Assembly: GCA_002104985.1 (NCBI GenBank) | Contig: MCGO01000012.1 | Location: 620,001-684,000 of the forward strand | Length of the DNA: 64,000 nucleotides | DNA from: Rhizoclosmatium globosum | Lineage: Eukaryota > Chytridiomycota > Chytridiomycetes > Chytridiales > Chytriomycetaceae | Reading direction: 5' to 3' | Shown: positions 12,345 to 23,102 of the stretch, piece after piece | How the letters are laid out: each line of letters starts with the position of its first letter | Position numbering within the stretch: position 1 is the first letter of the stretch | Notes under the pieces: generated by a model | Databases searched by the model: none | Told to the model about the DNA's origin: nothing | The model's input: only the letters and a program-made list of their open reading frames with translations | Translations under genes and position numbers: made by a program

Positions 12345-13187
12345 ATGCTCCGACGCACCCTCCCGTCGCTGTACCCGCGATACCCGCGCTTTTCAACACC
12401 GACAATTGTTCCGCATTCGGCGCCAACGACCGAAAACCTGTCAAAGGCCTCGGCGTTGAAGGAAGCAAAGGCCCCACTTCCACTTCCCCTTTCACAGCAA
12501 CAGAAACAGAAACAGAAACAATCAACCCACACACAGAAACATTCAAAGGTCACCCACTCCCTCGCTTCCACTCAAGCCGCCGTACCCCTTCCAACAACCT
12601 TTGCCCATCCCTCCCTCACTCCCGCCTCCTTCAAAGCCCTCTTCACCCTCTCTCCTACCGGTAAACCAGCCGTCGAAGCTACTCCCCTCCCACCCGCCGA
12701 GAGCAAGTACCCATTCAGATTCTACCAGATCACTCTTCGCAGAGGTCTCTATGGTATCGAGAAGGACGTCAAGAAGTGTGTTGATGCGCTTGGTCTCCAT
12801 GGGCGTCACCAGGTTGTTTGGCGTGCTGTGAACCCGCACAATGCTGGTTTGATTCTCAAGGTAAAATGCTTCAATCCGATCGACGCAAAGAGTGTATGAG
12901 TTTTTGATGAGTTGGTGTGTGAGGAAATAGAGTCGATCAAGTGGATGTTGATGCGTGAAATGTTGTATGAATGTCAGTAGGATGAATGCAAGTTGTGGGC
13001 CTAACTTACCCCTATCTACCGTTTTCACCAAGAAGTTCTAACCTACATTCCACCATTAAAACAGGTCCGCGAATTAGTAACCGTAGAACTTGTGAATGAA
13101 GTTCCTGATGTGTCGAGACGGCCTAGAGCTGTGAAGGGATACACAAAAGTGGGAACTGCATTGGCTGGTGCTTCATTGAGCGCTTAA
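12345..13187 (+). CDS. Mitochondrial large ribosomal subunit protein uL30m
   Basis: Two exons, 12345-12860 and 13065-13187, giving 212 aa. The N-terminal ~125 residues are basic and Ser/Thr/Pro/Gln-rich with few acidic residues, as expected for a mitochondrial presequence plus extension. The C-terminal part is the L30 fold: FRFYQITLRRGLYGIEKDVKKCVDALGL, then VNPHNAGLILKVRELVTVELV. This resembles bacterial L30 and yeast Mrpl33. The 204 nt intron is longer than most here. The N-terminal extension is longer than usual for the family, and it includes a lysine/glutamine repeat near residue 50. Confidence 0.85.
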
Positions 13188-14222
13188 AACAAGTCTTTAG
13201 TGCTATCAAATACGAAAGTTCGGGAAATTGGAGAATATGGAATGCATCTGGGAAAGGAGACGTTTGGAGAAGATTGTGGATGAGGGTTGATGTGGACTTC
13301 TTGTTGAAGAATTCTCAAATATATTTCATTAGCTCCTCAATTGCAATATTTAACTCGGGCTATAAAGAGTTTTTGGTTGAGTGAGTGAGTTACTGCAGTG
13401 ATAACATGAGGCCCGAAACAAGTAAATACGATCAAGAAAGATAAAATCACTTGGTTCGCATTCGTTTTGCTTACTTTTCTTGTGTGGCGACGGATTTGAG
13501 GGATATAGGCACAAAGTTTCGCCCAAGTTTCCAAAGGTTTTATAGAAGATAATTGAATTAGATGAATTAATTCTCTGCTATCCTTTTCTAATGGCGCATA
13601 TTTCAGTGCAAATGAAGAGTAGAACAGTCGACTGCAAGCCCTATCGCCTATTGGATTTGTGGTATAACATGTCTAAAAACCAAATTTGTGTCTAAACTGT
13701 TTTATCTGTATTCCTTCACGGGAAAGCCATAATTAATAAATCAAAATAAGAAGTAATGAAGAACATTGGTAGATAGCTTCAAAATATATGTCGTTGCAGG
13801 TTTGAAACCTGTGTCTAATTCTAACCAGCGGAGACGTGTCTAAGCAAGTTCAACTAAATCTCACACAGGACATCTACTTCAGTAGTTGTAGCACAAATGT
13901 CCTTTGATGTGAGGCCATCTTATTTTTTGGTTGAGTACTCCAAGTTGCTGCCAGTGAATAAGGATCTGTGCCACCACCTTCAACTCAGACACTATTTTAC
14001 TGTATCAATGCAATATCACATAATGGAGATTGCTTGGGGGAGGACTATACTTATGATCAGGAACTTCAGTGTTTCCCAAATCTAGCACTTCAAGGATTTA
14101 GTACCAATCAAACTCGTGTCTAAAGAGGCACGCTTTTACTAAAAATTCGCGGGCTTGAACACTTCAAATAGGGAGGAACAGCTGTCGGGAGCAATTCAGA
14201 AACTTCCTCCCAAAAAACCAAA
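13188..14222. other. Gene-free AT-rich interval with a recurrent octamer
   Basis: About 1,035 bp between uL30m and the nucleoside hydrolase without a convincing coding frame; only short uncorrelated ORFs are present. The octamer GTGTCTAA occurs exactly at 13688, 13811, 13836 and 14116, with a near copy (ATGTCTAA) at 13669. This is the longest unexplained stretch in the left half of the window. No RNA gene or transposon end was recognised. Confidence 0.6.
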
Positions 14223-15359
14223 ATGATCCTCACAAACCTCCTCGCATCCCTCATCGCGTTTTCTTCCATTACCGTACAAGCTGGCCCTGCTCCATCGTGG
14301 TGGAACAAGAACAAGAAGACCCCCATCATCATCGACATGGACGCAGACACAGACGACATAATCGCCGTAGTCCAAGCCCTCAACACCCCAACACTCGACG
14401 TCCGCGGCCTCTCCGTCTCCGGAATCGGATGGGGCCACGGCTCCCAAGGCCAAACCCTCGCCGACATTGCAGACTACTTCCAACCCTACTCCCGAATCCC
14501 AGTCGCCATCGGCCCTTGCCAGTCCCTCACAGACGTCAAGTACGGTAACGGCTCATTGTACCAGAATTCCGTCCCTTCCGGCGCGGGAAACCTCCTTGAC
14601 TCTGACTTGATGTTTGGGCTTGTGCAACGGCTCCCCCGCACGCAACGGCAGTGGCGAAACGCGTCGGACCCGGGACTTGTGGAAGACCATTTGAAGACGT
14701 GGATTGATAAGACGATTAAGGAGACGGGGAAGAAGCCTACTGTTCTCATGTCGGGGATGGGTACAGATGTTGCGCTTTTGTTTAGAAAGTATCCTGACTA
14801 TGCCAAGAAGGTGGAGCGACTTGTGTGGATGGGTGGAGCTGTGGATGTTCCAGGAAACTTGTTCTCTGTGCCAAGTAACACGAAGGCTGAGTTTAATATG
14901 TACTTGGATTGTGTGGCTGGTCAGGAAATCTTTGCGAACCCAAATGTGTCTGTGACACTTGTTCCACTTGACTTTACGAACCAGATTGTTCTGGACAAGT
15001 CGCTCTTTGAGGCTCTGGCTAAGAAGTGGTCGTTTGCAGCAAAGTTTGTTCATGACTTGTTGCAGCTTCAGGCGACTGCTACTACTTCTTATGGAAGCTA
15101 CGAGAACTTCTTCCAGCAGTATTCTCTTTGGGATCCTCAGGCTCTTGGTGTTTTGCAGAATATTGGTGTTACCTCGTTTGAAACCAACGTTCGCATCCGT
15201 CAGCAATGTGGATCTTTCCCAGACCCAAACACCGATGGTGCACTCTTTAGACTCCCATCCAGTGCCGTTGCTGCCAATGTTACTATCGCCAAGAAGGCTG
15301 CTGTCAGTGCCCAAGCTGCCCAAAACCCTATTCTCGCGGCTTTAATTAACGCCCTTTAG
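14223..15359 (+). CDS. Secreted inosine/uridine-type nucleoside hydrolase
   Basis: Single exon, 378 aa. A signal peptide (MILTNLLASLIAFSSITVQA) precedes an IU-nucleoside hydrolase domain that hydrolyses the N-glycosidic bond of ribonucleosides using a Ca2+ bound by an N-terminal Asp cluster. Here that cluster reads IIDMDADTDDIIAV at about residues 37-50, a variant of the usual DTDPGxDD. Other family features: ALNTPTLDVRGLSVSG, LMSGMGTDVALLFRKYP, LVWMGGAVDVPGN, and the Asn-rich AEFNMYLDCVAGQEIF. Secretion suggests scavenging of extracellular nucleosides. It has no intron, unlike most neighbours. Confidence 0.9.
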   Translation: MILTNLLASLIAFSSITVQAGPAPSWWNKNKKTPIIIDMDADTDDIIAVVQALNTPTLDVRGLSVSGIGWGHGSQGQTLADIADYFQPYSRIPVAIGPCQSLTDVKYGNGSLYQNSVPSGAGNLLDSDLMFGLVQRLPRTQRQWRNASDPGLVEDHLKTWIDKTIKETGKKPTVLMSGMGTDVALLFRKYPDYAKKVERLVWMGGAVDVPGNLFSVPSNTKAEFNMYLDCVAGQEIFANPNVSVTLVPLDFTNQIVLDKSLFEALAKKWSFAAKFVHDLLQLQATATTSYGSYENFFQQYSLWDPQALGVLQNIGVTSFETNVRIRQQCGSFPDPNTDGALFRLPSSAVAANVTIAKKAAVSAQAAQNPILAALINAL

Positions 15360-15438
15360 TTAACTACTTATTGACCTCAATAAAATAAATGTGAAAAGTA
15401 ACTGATTTATTTGGCTATTAATATTAGTCACGCGATCT

Positions 15439-16092
15439 TCAAGCAGCAAGAGCCCGATCAAACACTTTCATGAAGGTTTCAGGCTCCTGGCCCCCCGAAA
15501 TCGCAAACTTATTGTCGATGATAAAGAAAGGAACTCCTGTGACTCCAGAGGCATGGACATCCTCAACAGCTTGAAGAGTCTCCGCCTTCAACAAATCACC
15601 TCCAACAATCTGCTCCCTCACAACCTTCTCATCCAATCCACCCGCCTTTCCAGCCTTGACAAGAACCTCCACATCCGCAATGTTCTCCTCCTGCTCAAAG
15701 TACGACTTATACAATGAGTTGATAACCTTGTTCTGCGCCTCATTCGAAACAGTACCAGCATACTTGACAAGTCGATGCGAGTCCAACGAGTTCCCAATAA
15801 GCCCTCCATACGAAAAGTTGATGCCAAGTGCAGCCCCAATGTTCTTGACATGCACATTCATTTGATCGAAACGGTCCTTTCCAAACTTCTTATGGTAGTG
15901 CCCGAGCTTGCTGATGCCTTCCTTGGGGAGAGTTGAGTCGAGCTGGAAGGGCTGGTAGCTGATTTCGAACTCAATGTGTTCGTTCTTGGCCTTGTATTGA
16001 GTAACAGCGGATTCGAACCGCTTTTTGCCAATGTAGCACCATGGACAGATGGTGTCAGTGACGATCGTGACTGGTACTTTGCGGATAGACAT
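15439..16092 (-). CDS. DsbA/FrnE-like thioredoxin-fold oxidoreductase
   Basis: Single exon, 217 aa from the ATG at 16092; an in-frame ATG at 16125 would add 11 polar residues. The active site CPWCYIGKKRF sits about 20 residues in, the arrangement of the FrnE subfamily of DSBA-like proteins (related to 2-hydroxychromene-2-carboxylate isomerases). An alpha-helical insert follows (LGHYHKKFGKDRFDQM), and the cis-Pro strand of the fold is seen at GVTGVPFFIIDNKFAISGGQEPETF near the C-terminus. No signal peptide, so cytosolic. The substrate is unknown. Confidence 0.88.
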   Translation of the reverse strand: MSIRKVPVTIVTDTICPWCYIGKKRFESAVTQYKAKNEHIEFEISYQPFQLDSTLPKEGISKLGHYHKKFGKDRFDQMNVHVKNIGAALGINFSYGGLIGNSLDSHRLVKYAGTVSNEAQNKVINSLYKSYFEQEENIADVEVLVKAGKAGGLDEKVVREQIVGGDLLKAETLQAVEDVHASGVTGVPFFIIDNKFAISGGQEPETFMKVFDRALAA

Positions 16093-16202
16093 TTGTTGTT
16101 GAGTTTTGCGATGATTGTTTGGCAAGCCCGTGGTTTTAAAGATTTGATTTGATTTCGAATGTCATTTGAAACAATTGCTTACTAGTTTTCTTAACCTTGG
16201 AA

Positions 16203-17945
16203 CTAATAAACATATCGCAAAGACTCCCAACCATTTAAAATTGCTCGAAACTTGGTTTTTGGTTCAACAAGTGGATCATTCAGAACACCAAACATAGTCT
16301 CCACAACTTTGATACAGTCACTTGACGGTCCGTGATAATGTATACTGCCACTCAAGAATTTCAAACAATGTGTCATAACAGCCATACGGTTTTGATATAC
16401 AAAGAGAGGGGTCCAGTCTACGTTACCCATTTCAGGCAGGCCTCCCATCATGAACCCATCTTGTCGAAACAAGAATTCAAGCAGCTCCATCCTCTCCATC
16501 TCGAATGCATCCAGAGTCAATTCAAAATTCTTTCGTCGTTCCACCACTCGTCTGTCCTCTAGAATCATCTTCGCCACAATTTTGTCATAGTGTTGGAGAG
16601 ACAGATCAAGTGCACACTGGTGCCCACCGTCGAGAGGATCCACCCGATCGTCTGAAAGAAGTAGTCGGACACATTCAACTCGATTACAGCTCGCTGCCTC
16701 CCGTAATGCCAAGTTATTCATCGCTGCAGGATCAGCTCTGCCATCCTTTAACAGCAAAGCCACAGCCGAAGCAACACCCCTCATTGCCATGTTTCGTAAT
16801 ACTTCAGACTCTCCCGCCCTTGGATCTACATGCTCGTCAGCAAGCAACATCTCCAGCACGTCTACATCTTTTTCGTGCACCATAACCATATTTTGAATCA
16901 CCGTGTTTCCATGCATTTCAAGATCTACCCGAGGATCCGCATACAACACTCTGAACACGTTGAAACTTCCGTTGGTGACTGAGCTGAATAATGCACGACC
17001 CTCGATATCCATAGGATCAACACGAGGATCGGCGAGAAGTTGTGCAGCGGCGGAAGCAAGGTCGCATCTAGCAGCCTCATAAATAGCAGCGTTGTTACAT
17101 GCACTTGGATCAACGCGAGGGTCTTTGAGAAGGAAGGGTAGGCTAGATTCGATTCCTACTTCCAGAGCAATTTGGCATAGTTCAGGAACAGTTGCAGGGT
17201 CAACACGCGGATCGTTTAGGAGTATGGGAATCACATCAATGGATCCAAATGCACATGCCGCCTTAAGAGCTTCGTTTGAGTTTGCGTTAGGCCTCACACA
17301 GTTGTTGCTGAGGAATAAATGAACCAGTTTGGCATGATTGTTTGCGCATATCATATTGAACAAGTGGTTATCGTTTTCAGTTGGGTCAACACGTCCATCC
17401 TCAAATAGAATTTTGAAGGTTTCAAACGCCAGTTGCATCGATACTTTCTCGCCTTCAAAGTAAACCCACATCAAAAGCACAAAGGAGTTACAGGAAGGGT
17501 CAAATGATGGATCTTTGAGTAAATGGGTAAGAACGGTTCTGATATGGAGGCAGCCTAGGACGGGCTGAGTGTTGTCATGTTCTGTGTTGCCAGTAGGACA
17601 ACCGTCGGAATCCAGTAACTTTTGAAAGAGTACTAGTTGGTACGTAAGTGGGAGATGGGGGCAATGGCAATGCTTCTTGAGACTGACATCAAGTTTCTTA
17701 ATATAGGCTCCAAAGCAGTCTGATTCAGATCGGATGCAATCAATTGAGATGTGGCTGCGTGCAAATTCGATTGAATGGACGATTGAAGGGGAAAACGGAG
17801 CCTTTGACACAAGACCGACATTGGCGAGATGAACATCAATCGGCAAATAGAGGAGTATTTGCTCTCGAATTTCGATTGGAAGAGAGAAGATGGAGGCTGT
17901 TTGGGGAAGAGGGGGATTGGTCTGACTGGTCTGACTGGAGGTCAT
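16203..17945 (-). CDS. F-box-like protein with RVDP (ankyrin-type) repeats
   Basis: Single exon, 580 aa from the ATG at 17945; an upstream ATG at 17990 would add 15 residues, but the paralogue at 34.7 kb supports the downstream start. The N-terminus has an F-box-like SLPIEIREQILLYLPIDVHL. At least eight ~33-residue units follow with the core LLxDxRVDPxxxxNxALxxAA, a degenerate ankyrin repeat. The C-terminal ~90 residues are shared with the paralogue. I infer a substrate adaptor for ubiquitin ligation or a protein-interaction scaffold. The family appears expanded in this lineage: a frameshifted copy and a repeat relic occur elsewhere in the window. Confidence 0.8.
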   Translation of the reverse strand: MTSSQTSQTNPPLPQTASIFSLPIEIREQILLYLPIDVHLANVGLVSKAPFSPSIVHSIEFARSHISIDCIRSESDCFGAYIKKLDVSLKKHCHCPHLPLTYQLVLFQKLLDSDGCPTGNTEHDNTQPVLGCLHIRTVLTHLLKDPSFDPSCNSFVLLMWVYFEGEKVSMQLAFETFKILFEDGRVDPTENDNHLFNMICANNHAKLVHLFLSNNCVRPNANSNEALKAACAFGSIDVIPILLNDPRVDPATVPELCQIALEVGIESSLPFLLKDPRVDPSACNNAAIYEAARCDLASAAAQLLADPRVDPMDIEGRALFSSVTNGSFNVFRVLYADPRVDLEMHGNTVIQNMVMVHEKDVDVLEMLLADEHVDPRAGESEVLRNMAMRGVASAVALLLKDGRADPAAMNNLALREAASCNRVECVRLLLSDDRVDPLDGGHQCALDLSLQHYDKIVAKMILEDRRVVERRKNFELTLDAFEMERMELLEFLFRQDGFMMGGLPEMGNVDWTPLFVYQNRMAVMTHCLKFLSGSIHYHGPSSDCIKVVETMFGVLNDPLVEPKTKFRAILNGWESLRYVY

Positions 17946-18047
17946 TCTTGCACAAGAATTTGAAAGAGGAAAGGAAAGAGATAAGAACAAGGAATATATT
18001 TGGAAATCATACTGTAAAGTAAATAGCAGCTGCTCTGTGGACCAGAA

Positions 18048-21000
18048 TTACCACGATATCTTGGCAATAAGGGAATCTGGCCCATATACTCGGACAGCCA
18101 GCTTTCTCAGTTCATCCATCAGAATAATAACAAATCCAAGCGGGATAGGCATGAACCAGTACTTCGCCGGAATAGGCGCCGTATTAAATACGTTGTTTAA
18201 TCCAGGAATATACACAAACAGGATTGCCACAAGAACCGAAGCTGCAGCCGCCAGTGGAATGAACAAGTTTCTTGTTGGACCCCAGAAAGGATTCTGCTGC
18301 AGCAATGAATTGAATCTTGTTCGTGACGCATAAACATTTCCAAACACTTGTAGAATAACCAGCGCAACAAAGTACACACTGTTCGCTGCGTTCGAGTACG
18401 TTGTAAAATCCGATAGCGTGAAATTTTGGGTTGGGAAGACAACTGGGTCATTTCCAAGTTTTCCATACATGAAAACAAGGTCGTTGAAGCTTATTCCGTG
18501 TTCAAGCCAGAAATAAGTGAAGTACATGAAGTGGGCAAAGACACATTGGGTGGTACCAATGAAAATGTATACATGTGCAAACATTTGGGCATCAACCAAT
18601 CTGTCTTTCTTGGGGTTTCGTGGTGGACGGGACATCAAAGTAGATTCTGGGGATTCAAAAATGAGGGCCATAGAGGGGAATACGTCAGTGATACAGCAGA
18701 CAACCAAACACATGGCAGTGTTCAGTGGAAGGGGAATACCAATAAAGATAGAAAGCAAAACTGGCCATAGCTCAGACCAGGAACCAGATGGAATCAAGTA
18801 CATAATACATTTCTTGATGTTGTCGAAGCAAAGACGTCCAGACTCAATACCCGCAATCAGGGATGAAAAGTTGTTGTCAATCAGGACAATTGAAGCAGAT
18901 TCCATGGCAACTTCGGAACCTCCACCCATAGCGACTCCAACAGAAGCAGCCTTAAGAGCAGGAGAATCGTTGACACCGTCTCCAGTAACAGCGACAACTT
19001 CTTCACGCAACTTGAATTCATCGACAATCAACAGTTTCTGTTCAGCCGAAGTACGGCCAAACACAAGCTCCTGATAGCAACAGATTTTATCCCAGTCTTC
19101 TGAAGTGAGGCTTGGAATTTCTGAGCCAGAAATAACGATTGCGCGATGGTCTTCTTCGATGGCTTTGATGTTGGAGCGTTCGTACACCTTCTTGCCTTTT
19201 TTCATGGTGAATTTCATAGATCGAAGGTCGGTCCTGCCACGCATCTCAGCAACTGTGTCGACATGTTCGGTTGTCACGATGGAAACCTCACGAGCGATTG
19301 ACACAGCAGTCAAAGCAAAGTCACCAGTAACTGCATTGAAGTTTTAAAACCAAATTTGAAGCATGGCACAATAACTTACCCATGGCAACACGAATGTGTG
19401 CTTTTTTGCATTTCTCAACAGTTCCTTTAGTTTCTGGACGCGGTGGATCCACAATTGCTCCCAATCCAGCAAGCACAAGTCCATCCATATTATCCATAGC
19501 AGTTTTTTCAAGATCCTCGCCTAAACTCGCAATATCAATTTTGAGGGGCTTATAGACAAACGCCAAGACACGCTTTCCCTCTCCGGCCCATTTCATTTGC
19601 ATCTTGTTGACTTTTGATTTGGCTTCCTCGTCATATGGCATCACATTCCCTTCGGCGTCTAAAATGCCTGTGATCTTGGGGTACAAGAAATCGGGAGCTC
19701 CCTTGACAAACATAGTCACACTTCCACCGAAAATAGCGTCGCCACTCGGACTCATAGGTCTCTGAATTGTCATCATCCATTTGTTACGCGAGTTGAACGG
19801 GATTTCAAAGAGTTTCGTGAATGAGTTTCGGATCGTTTCGACGGATCCGAGTTCTTGGGCCCATCGGAGTACGGCTTTGTCAGTTGCGTCTCCAGAGATT
19901 TGGCGGTCTGCGAGAGGTACGTCTTCGCCGTCGACAAAGTCTGCGGCACAGCATTGGGCGGCGATGTGGTGCATGATTGAGCGGGCTTTTGGGGAGACTT
20001 CTTTGATGTCTTTGTATCCGATTCCTGTGTCACGCAGGGTCATTTTGTTTTGGGTGAGGGTTCCGGTTTTGTCGGTGCAAATTACGGAGACGGAGCCAAG
20101 GGTTTCGATTGTGGTAAGGTTCTTGACAAGGACCATCTGTTATTAATTGTTAGGAATACCCATGGAAATTATTCAAACTTCAACAAACCTGCTTCGCCAT
20201 TCGTCGGGCAATTAAAGTCAACGCAACAGATACACAGATGGGTAGACCCTCTGGCACAAACGCCACGATGATTCCGCAAATATTGTTGAGCATTCCAATC
20301 AGTGTATACTGTGGGTTTGGCTGCTTCATCAAGTAAAACTTCCAGACAAGCAGACAAATAACTGCAGTTCCGATTGCAATCAAAGCAACGAACAACACAA
20401 AGTCGTCAATCTCCTTTTGAAGCAGTGTTCTCTCCGTCTTCTTTTTCCCTGTAAGAGTGGCGATTTGACCCATAACAGTGTTGTCTCCCGTGAAGACAAC
20501 CACAGCCTTTCCAGAACCGTTTACAACCAGAGTACCCATAAACCCAACATTCTTTGACTCCATAAACGATGAATCCGTACTCTTCGTAGTTCCCGCGACA
20601 GCAATACTCTCACCCGTCAAAATAGACCGATCAACCGCCAAATCAGCACTCGCCTCAAGATAAATGCAATCCGCAGGAACCTTCATTCCCAACTTAATCT
20701 CAATAATATCACCCACAACAACATCTCTCGCCGGAATCGTGATGCTCTTTCCTCCACGAATCACAACAGCTTCACTCGCCAACAACCCGTTGATTTTGTT
20801 CATAACTGACGACGAGGACCAGTCCTGCCACATGTAGAACCCAGCCTGAAAGAAAATAACAACGAGCAGGAGAATCACGAGGGCAAGGTTGTACACACTT
20901 GGAGTTGACCCATCAAGTTGTGGGAGTGGGTAGTATGAGAGGAAGATGAGGACGGTAGCGATCCACATGAGACAACAGAATCCTCCGAAAATAAAACCGA

Positions 21001-21538
21001 GGATTTTGAGGACTTGGTTGTCGCGGGGAGGCGTGATTGCATTTGGGCCGTCTTTTTTGAGTCGTGTTGCGGCAACGATTTCAGGGAGTCCGCCGTGGGC
21101 TATTGACATTGCACCTAATTTTGCAAGAGCCTTTGTATATGGTTTAAATGATAAGTGATTTTAATCAATTGAAAAATATGGAAGGTCATCAATGAAGGGA
21201 TGAATCCATACCTGATCTGTGGGGATACAATGCAAATCAATAGCCTTGAAGTCCTGTGCCTGCTTCTTTCGTGACGGTTTACTTGTTCCTTGTTTCACGT
21301 CGAGAGACATTGTTCTGAACACAGGGATGATTTCGTTGACAGGATTCGCGTTTATCGGGATGCCTGGGGCACCGGTTCCAGCCGTGACGGTGGCGTGACG
21401 CATTGATTCGATGGTTGTTGTGCGGCGGAGGGGAAGTGGTGTTGAGAATGTTGCGGTTCGAGGGACTGGGATTGCGTTGGAATTTGGGTCTGTGGAGACC
21501 AGGAACTCTTTTTCGGAGTGGTTGCCGGTAGTGGACAT
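18048..21538 (-). CDS. Na+/K+-ATPase alpha-subunit-like P-type ATPase, copy 1
   Basis: Four exons: 21538-21212, 21130-20189, 20136-19380, 19330-18048; 1,102 aa. A type IIC P-type ATPase of the animal Na+,K+/H+,K+ class. Seen in order: an N-terminal cation-ATPase domain (GPNAITPPRDNQ), actuator loop ILTGESI, PEGLP in M4, the phosphorylation site ICTDKTGTLTQN (Asp near residue 445), KGAPDFLYPKI, DPPRPETKGTVEKCKKAHIRVAM in the P domain, the GDGVNDSPALKAA hinge, and six C-terminal membrane helices. The product would exchange cytosolic Na+ for K+ across the plasma membrane. No beta subunit gene is visible nearby. The N-terminal ~100 residues are Thr/Ser/Pro-rich and differ most from copy 2. Intron positions match copy 2. 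Confidence 0.95.
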
Positions 21539-21916
21539 TGTTGAGCGGCTCGGGGTTTAGTTCAGACTTCTGAGAAGGAAAGAAGGAAGTGGAAGAAGAT
21601 TCGATCGAATTTTAAGGTTTGTTACTTTCAGCCTGCAATGGAAGGAACAGAACCTTCCAAATTTTCTCAGGGGGCTAATCTGCCCCCAGCCCCCCTCCAC
21701 TCACTCATTTCCACTCATTTAAGATCATTCAGGGGCTGAAAGATAAACAGAGAGCAACCAAGACGCCTTTACTTAGAGTCCATGGTTAAGATAATCATCA
21801 CTTCCACGAAGTATCTACCACTTAATTTAAACCAGTTACGTCTTCCTAAAAATCATTACTTTCCAGATATTCTAATACGCAAAAGAAAAACGTCCCAACA
21901 GAATTGTCACAACAAA

Positions 21917-23080
21917 ATGCCAACCCCACACCGCCTCTCCTCAACCTCAACCACCAGCTCCCTCTCTTCAACAACCCCTCAAAAGCCATACACCCAACCA
22001 CTGTCCCAATACACAGACCAAGACAACAACGACCTCGACACCCAAATATTCGCTTTCATCTCGTCACTTTCCGAGTCAGCGCCTCCTACACCACAAAAAC
22101 AGAGCCGCGTAAATTCTATTGAAGTTGATGAATTCGAGGTTGAGCCAACGCACGGGGATGCATGTATACACGAGGATGGGTCGCTTAAAGTGGTGTTGGC
22201 GACACAACCAGAGGATACCGTTGAAGACGAAGAAGTACTAGGAACGATGTCTTTGAAATCTGCGGAGAAAGATGATGAAGGACCCACACGATATTCTCGC
22301 GAAGATAATATACGAGGTGACGATTGTGAACGAGTGTCAAAACGTGGTGACGCGAATGTGTTGAGCGCCCATGAAATCAAGTGTCTGAACGTAATGAAAA
22401 GATTGGATTCGGTGGGTACTTCAGCGGGAGGAAGTAGCAGGGGAAGCAGCACCTCTGAAATCTTGGTGTCATCACAACAGCTTCGTGAAACCGCGAGGAG
22501 GATTGGGAAACCTGCGATACGCGTTCGAAAACAGGATTATAGTGGCGGTGATGGGAAGGATGTGATGGGGGAACGGCGTTCTGAGGATGTGGTGGGACCT
22601 TCAATGCGTAGAGATACGAGTGGTTGTGATAAACCGAAACGGGTCGATTCAGATGCAACTACAACTGCTGGGGCTAGTAGTCGGACGAGTACAGTTCATT
22701 CAGAGATATTGATTTCAACACAACAACTGTGTGACACTGTAGAACGCGTTCGAAAAAGTGCTAAAATGAAGGCAGAATCACAGAATCACCAAAGAGTTAG
22801 CTTGATTCGTGAAGAAGTTGTTTGTGAAGTTGGTCGTTCTGGTCAGGCCTGTTCAAGTCACCAAAGTCGGTCTGTATCAGTGAAATCCACGGACCGAACA
22901 CAAAAAAGGAAACGAAATAGGGATATGGATGAATGGGAAACTGTCGTTCCTACAAGCCCAATTGCAAAGAGGACGCGAATGGATTTGGAAGATTGTATTT
23001 TGGAGGACCGCCCCGAAAAGAAACGAAAGGGTTGGATATCTGGAATCATGGAATTTCTGCATGACGTATTTCAGAAATAG
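21917..23080 (+). CDS. Disordered, charged protein with an internal duplication, function unknown
   Basis: Single exon, 387 aa from the ATG at 21917. The frame is open back to 21782, but that extension is AT-rich and probably not coding. The protein is mostly low-complexity Ser/Thr/Asp/Glu/Arg. A ~45-residue unit occurs twice: once around residues 160-205 (SEILVSSQQLRETARRIGKPA) and again around 245-290 (SEILISTQQLCDTVERVRKSA). Near the C-terminus are basic clusters that could be nuclear localisation signals (QKRKRNRD, EKKRKGW), and the last residues form a short amphipathic helix (ISGIMEFLHDVFQK). No known family was recognised. Confidence 0.6.
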   Translation: MPTPHRLSSTSTTSSLSSTTPQKPYTQPLSQYTDQDNNDLDTQIFAFISSLSESAPPTPQKQSRVNSIEVDEFEVEPTHGDACIHEDGSLKVVLATQPEDTVEDEEVLGTMSLKSAEKDDEGPTRYSREDNIRGDDCERVSKRGDANVLSAHEIKCLNVMKRLDSVGTSAGGSSRGSSTSEILVSSQQLRETARRIGKPAIRVRKQDYSGGDGKDVMGERRSEDVVGPSMRRDTSGCDKPKRVDSDATTTAGASSRTSTVHSEILISTQQLCDTVERVRKSAKMKAESQNHQRVSLIREEVVCEVGRSGQACSSHQSRSVSVKSTDRTQKRKRNRDMDEWETVVPTSPIAKRTRMDLEDCILEDRPEKKRKGWISGIMEFLHDVFQK

Positions 23081-23102
23081 ATACATAATAAATTATGTGG
23101 GT

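Noticed and set aside
13790..13815. Possible tRNA T-arm (GGTTTGAAACC)
   Set aside because: No A box, D arm or acceptor stem is present at the right distance; the palindrome alone is not enough.
14553..15323. 256-codon minus-strand ORF opposite the nucleoside hydrolase
   Set aside because: Strongly biased shadow of a confirmed coding exon.
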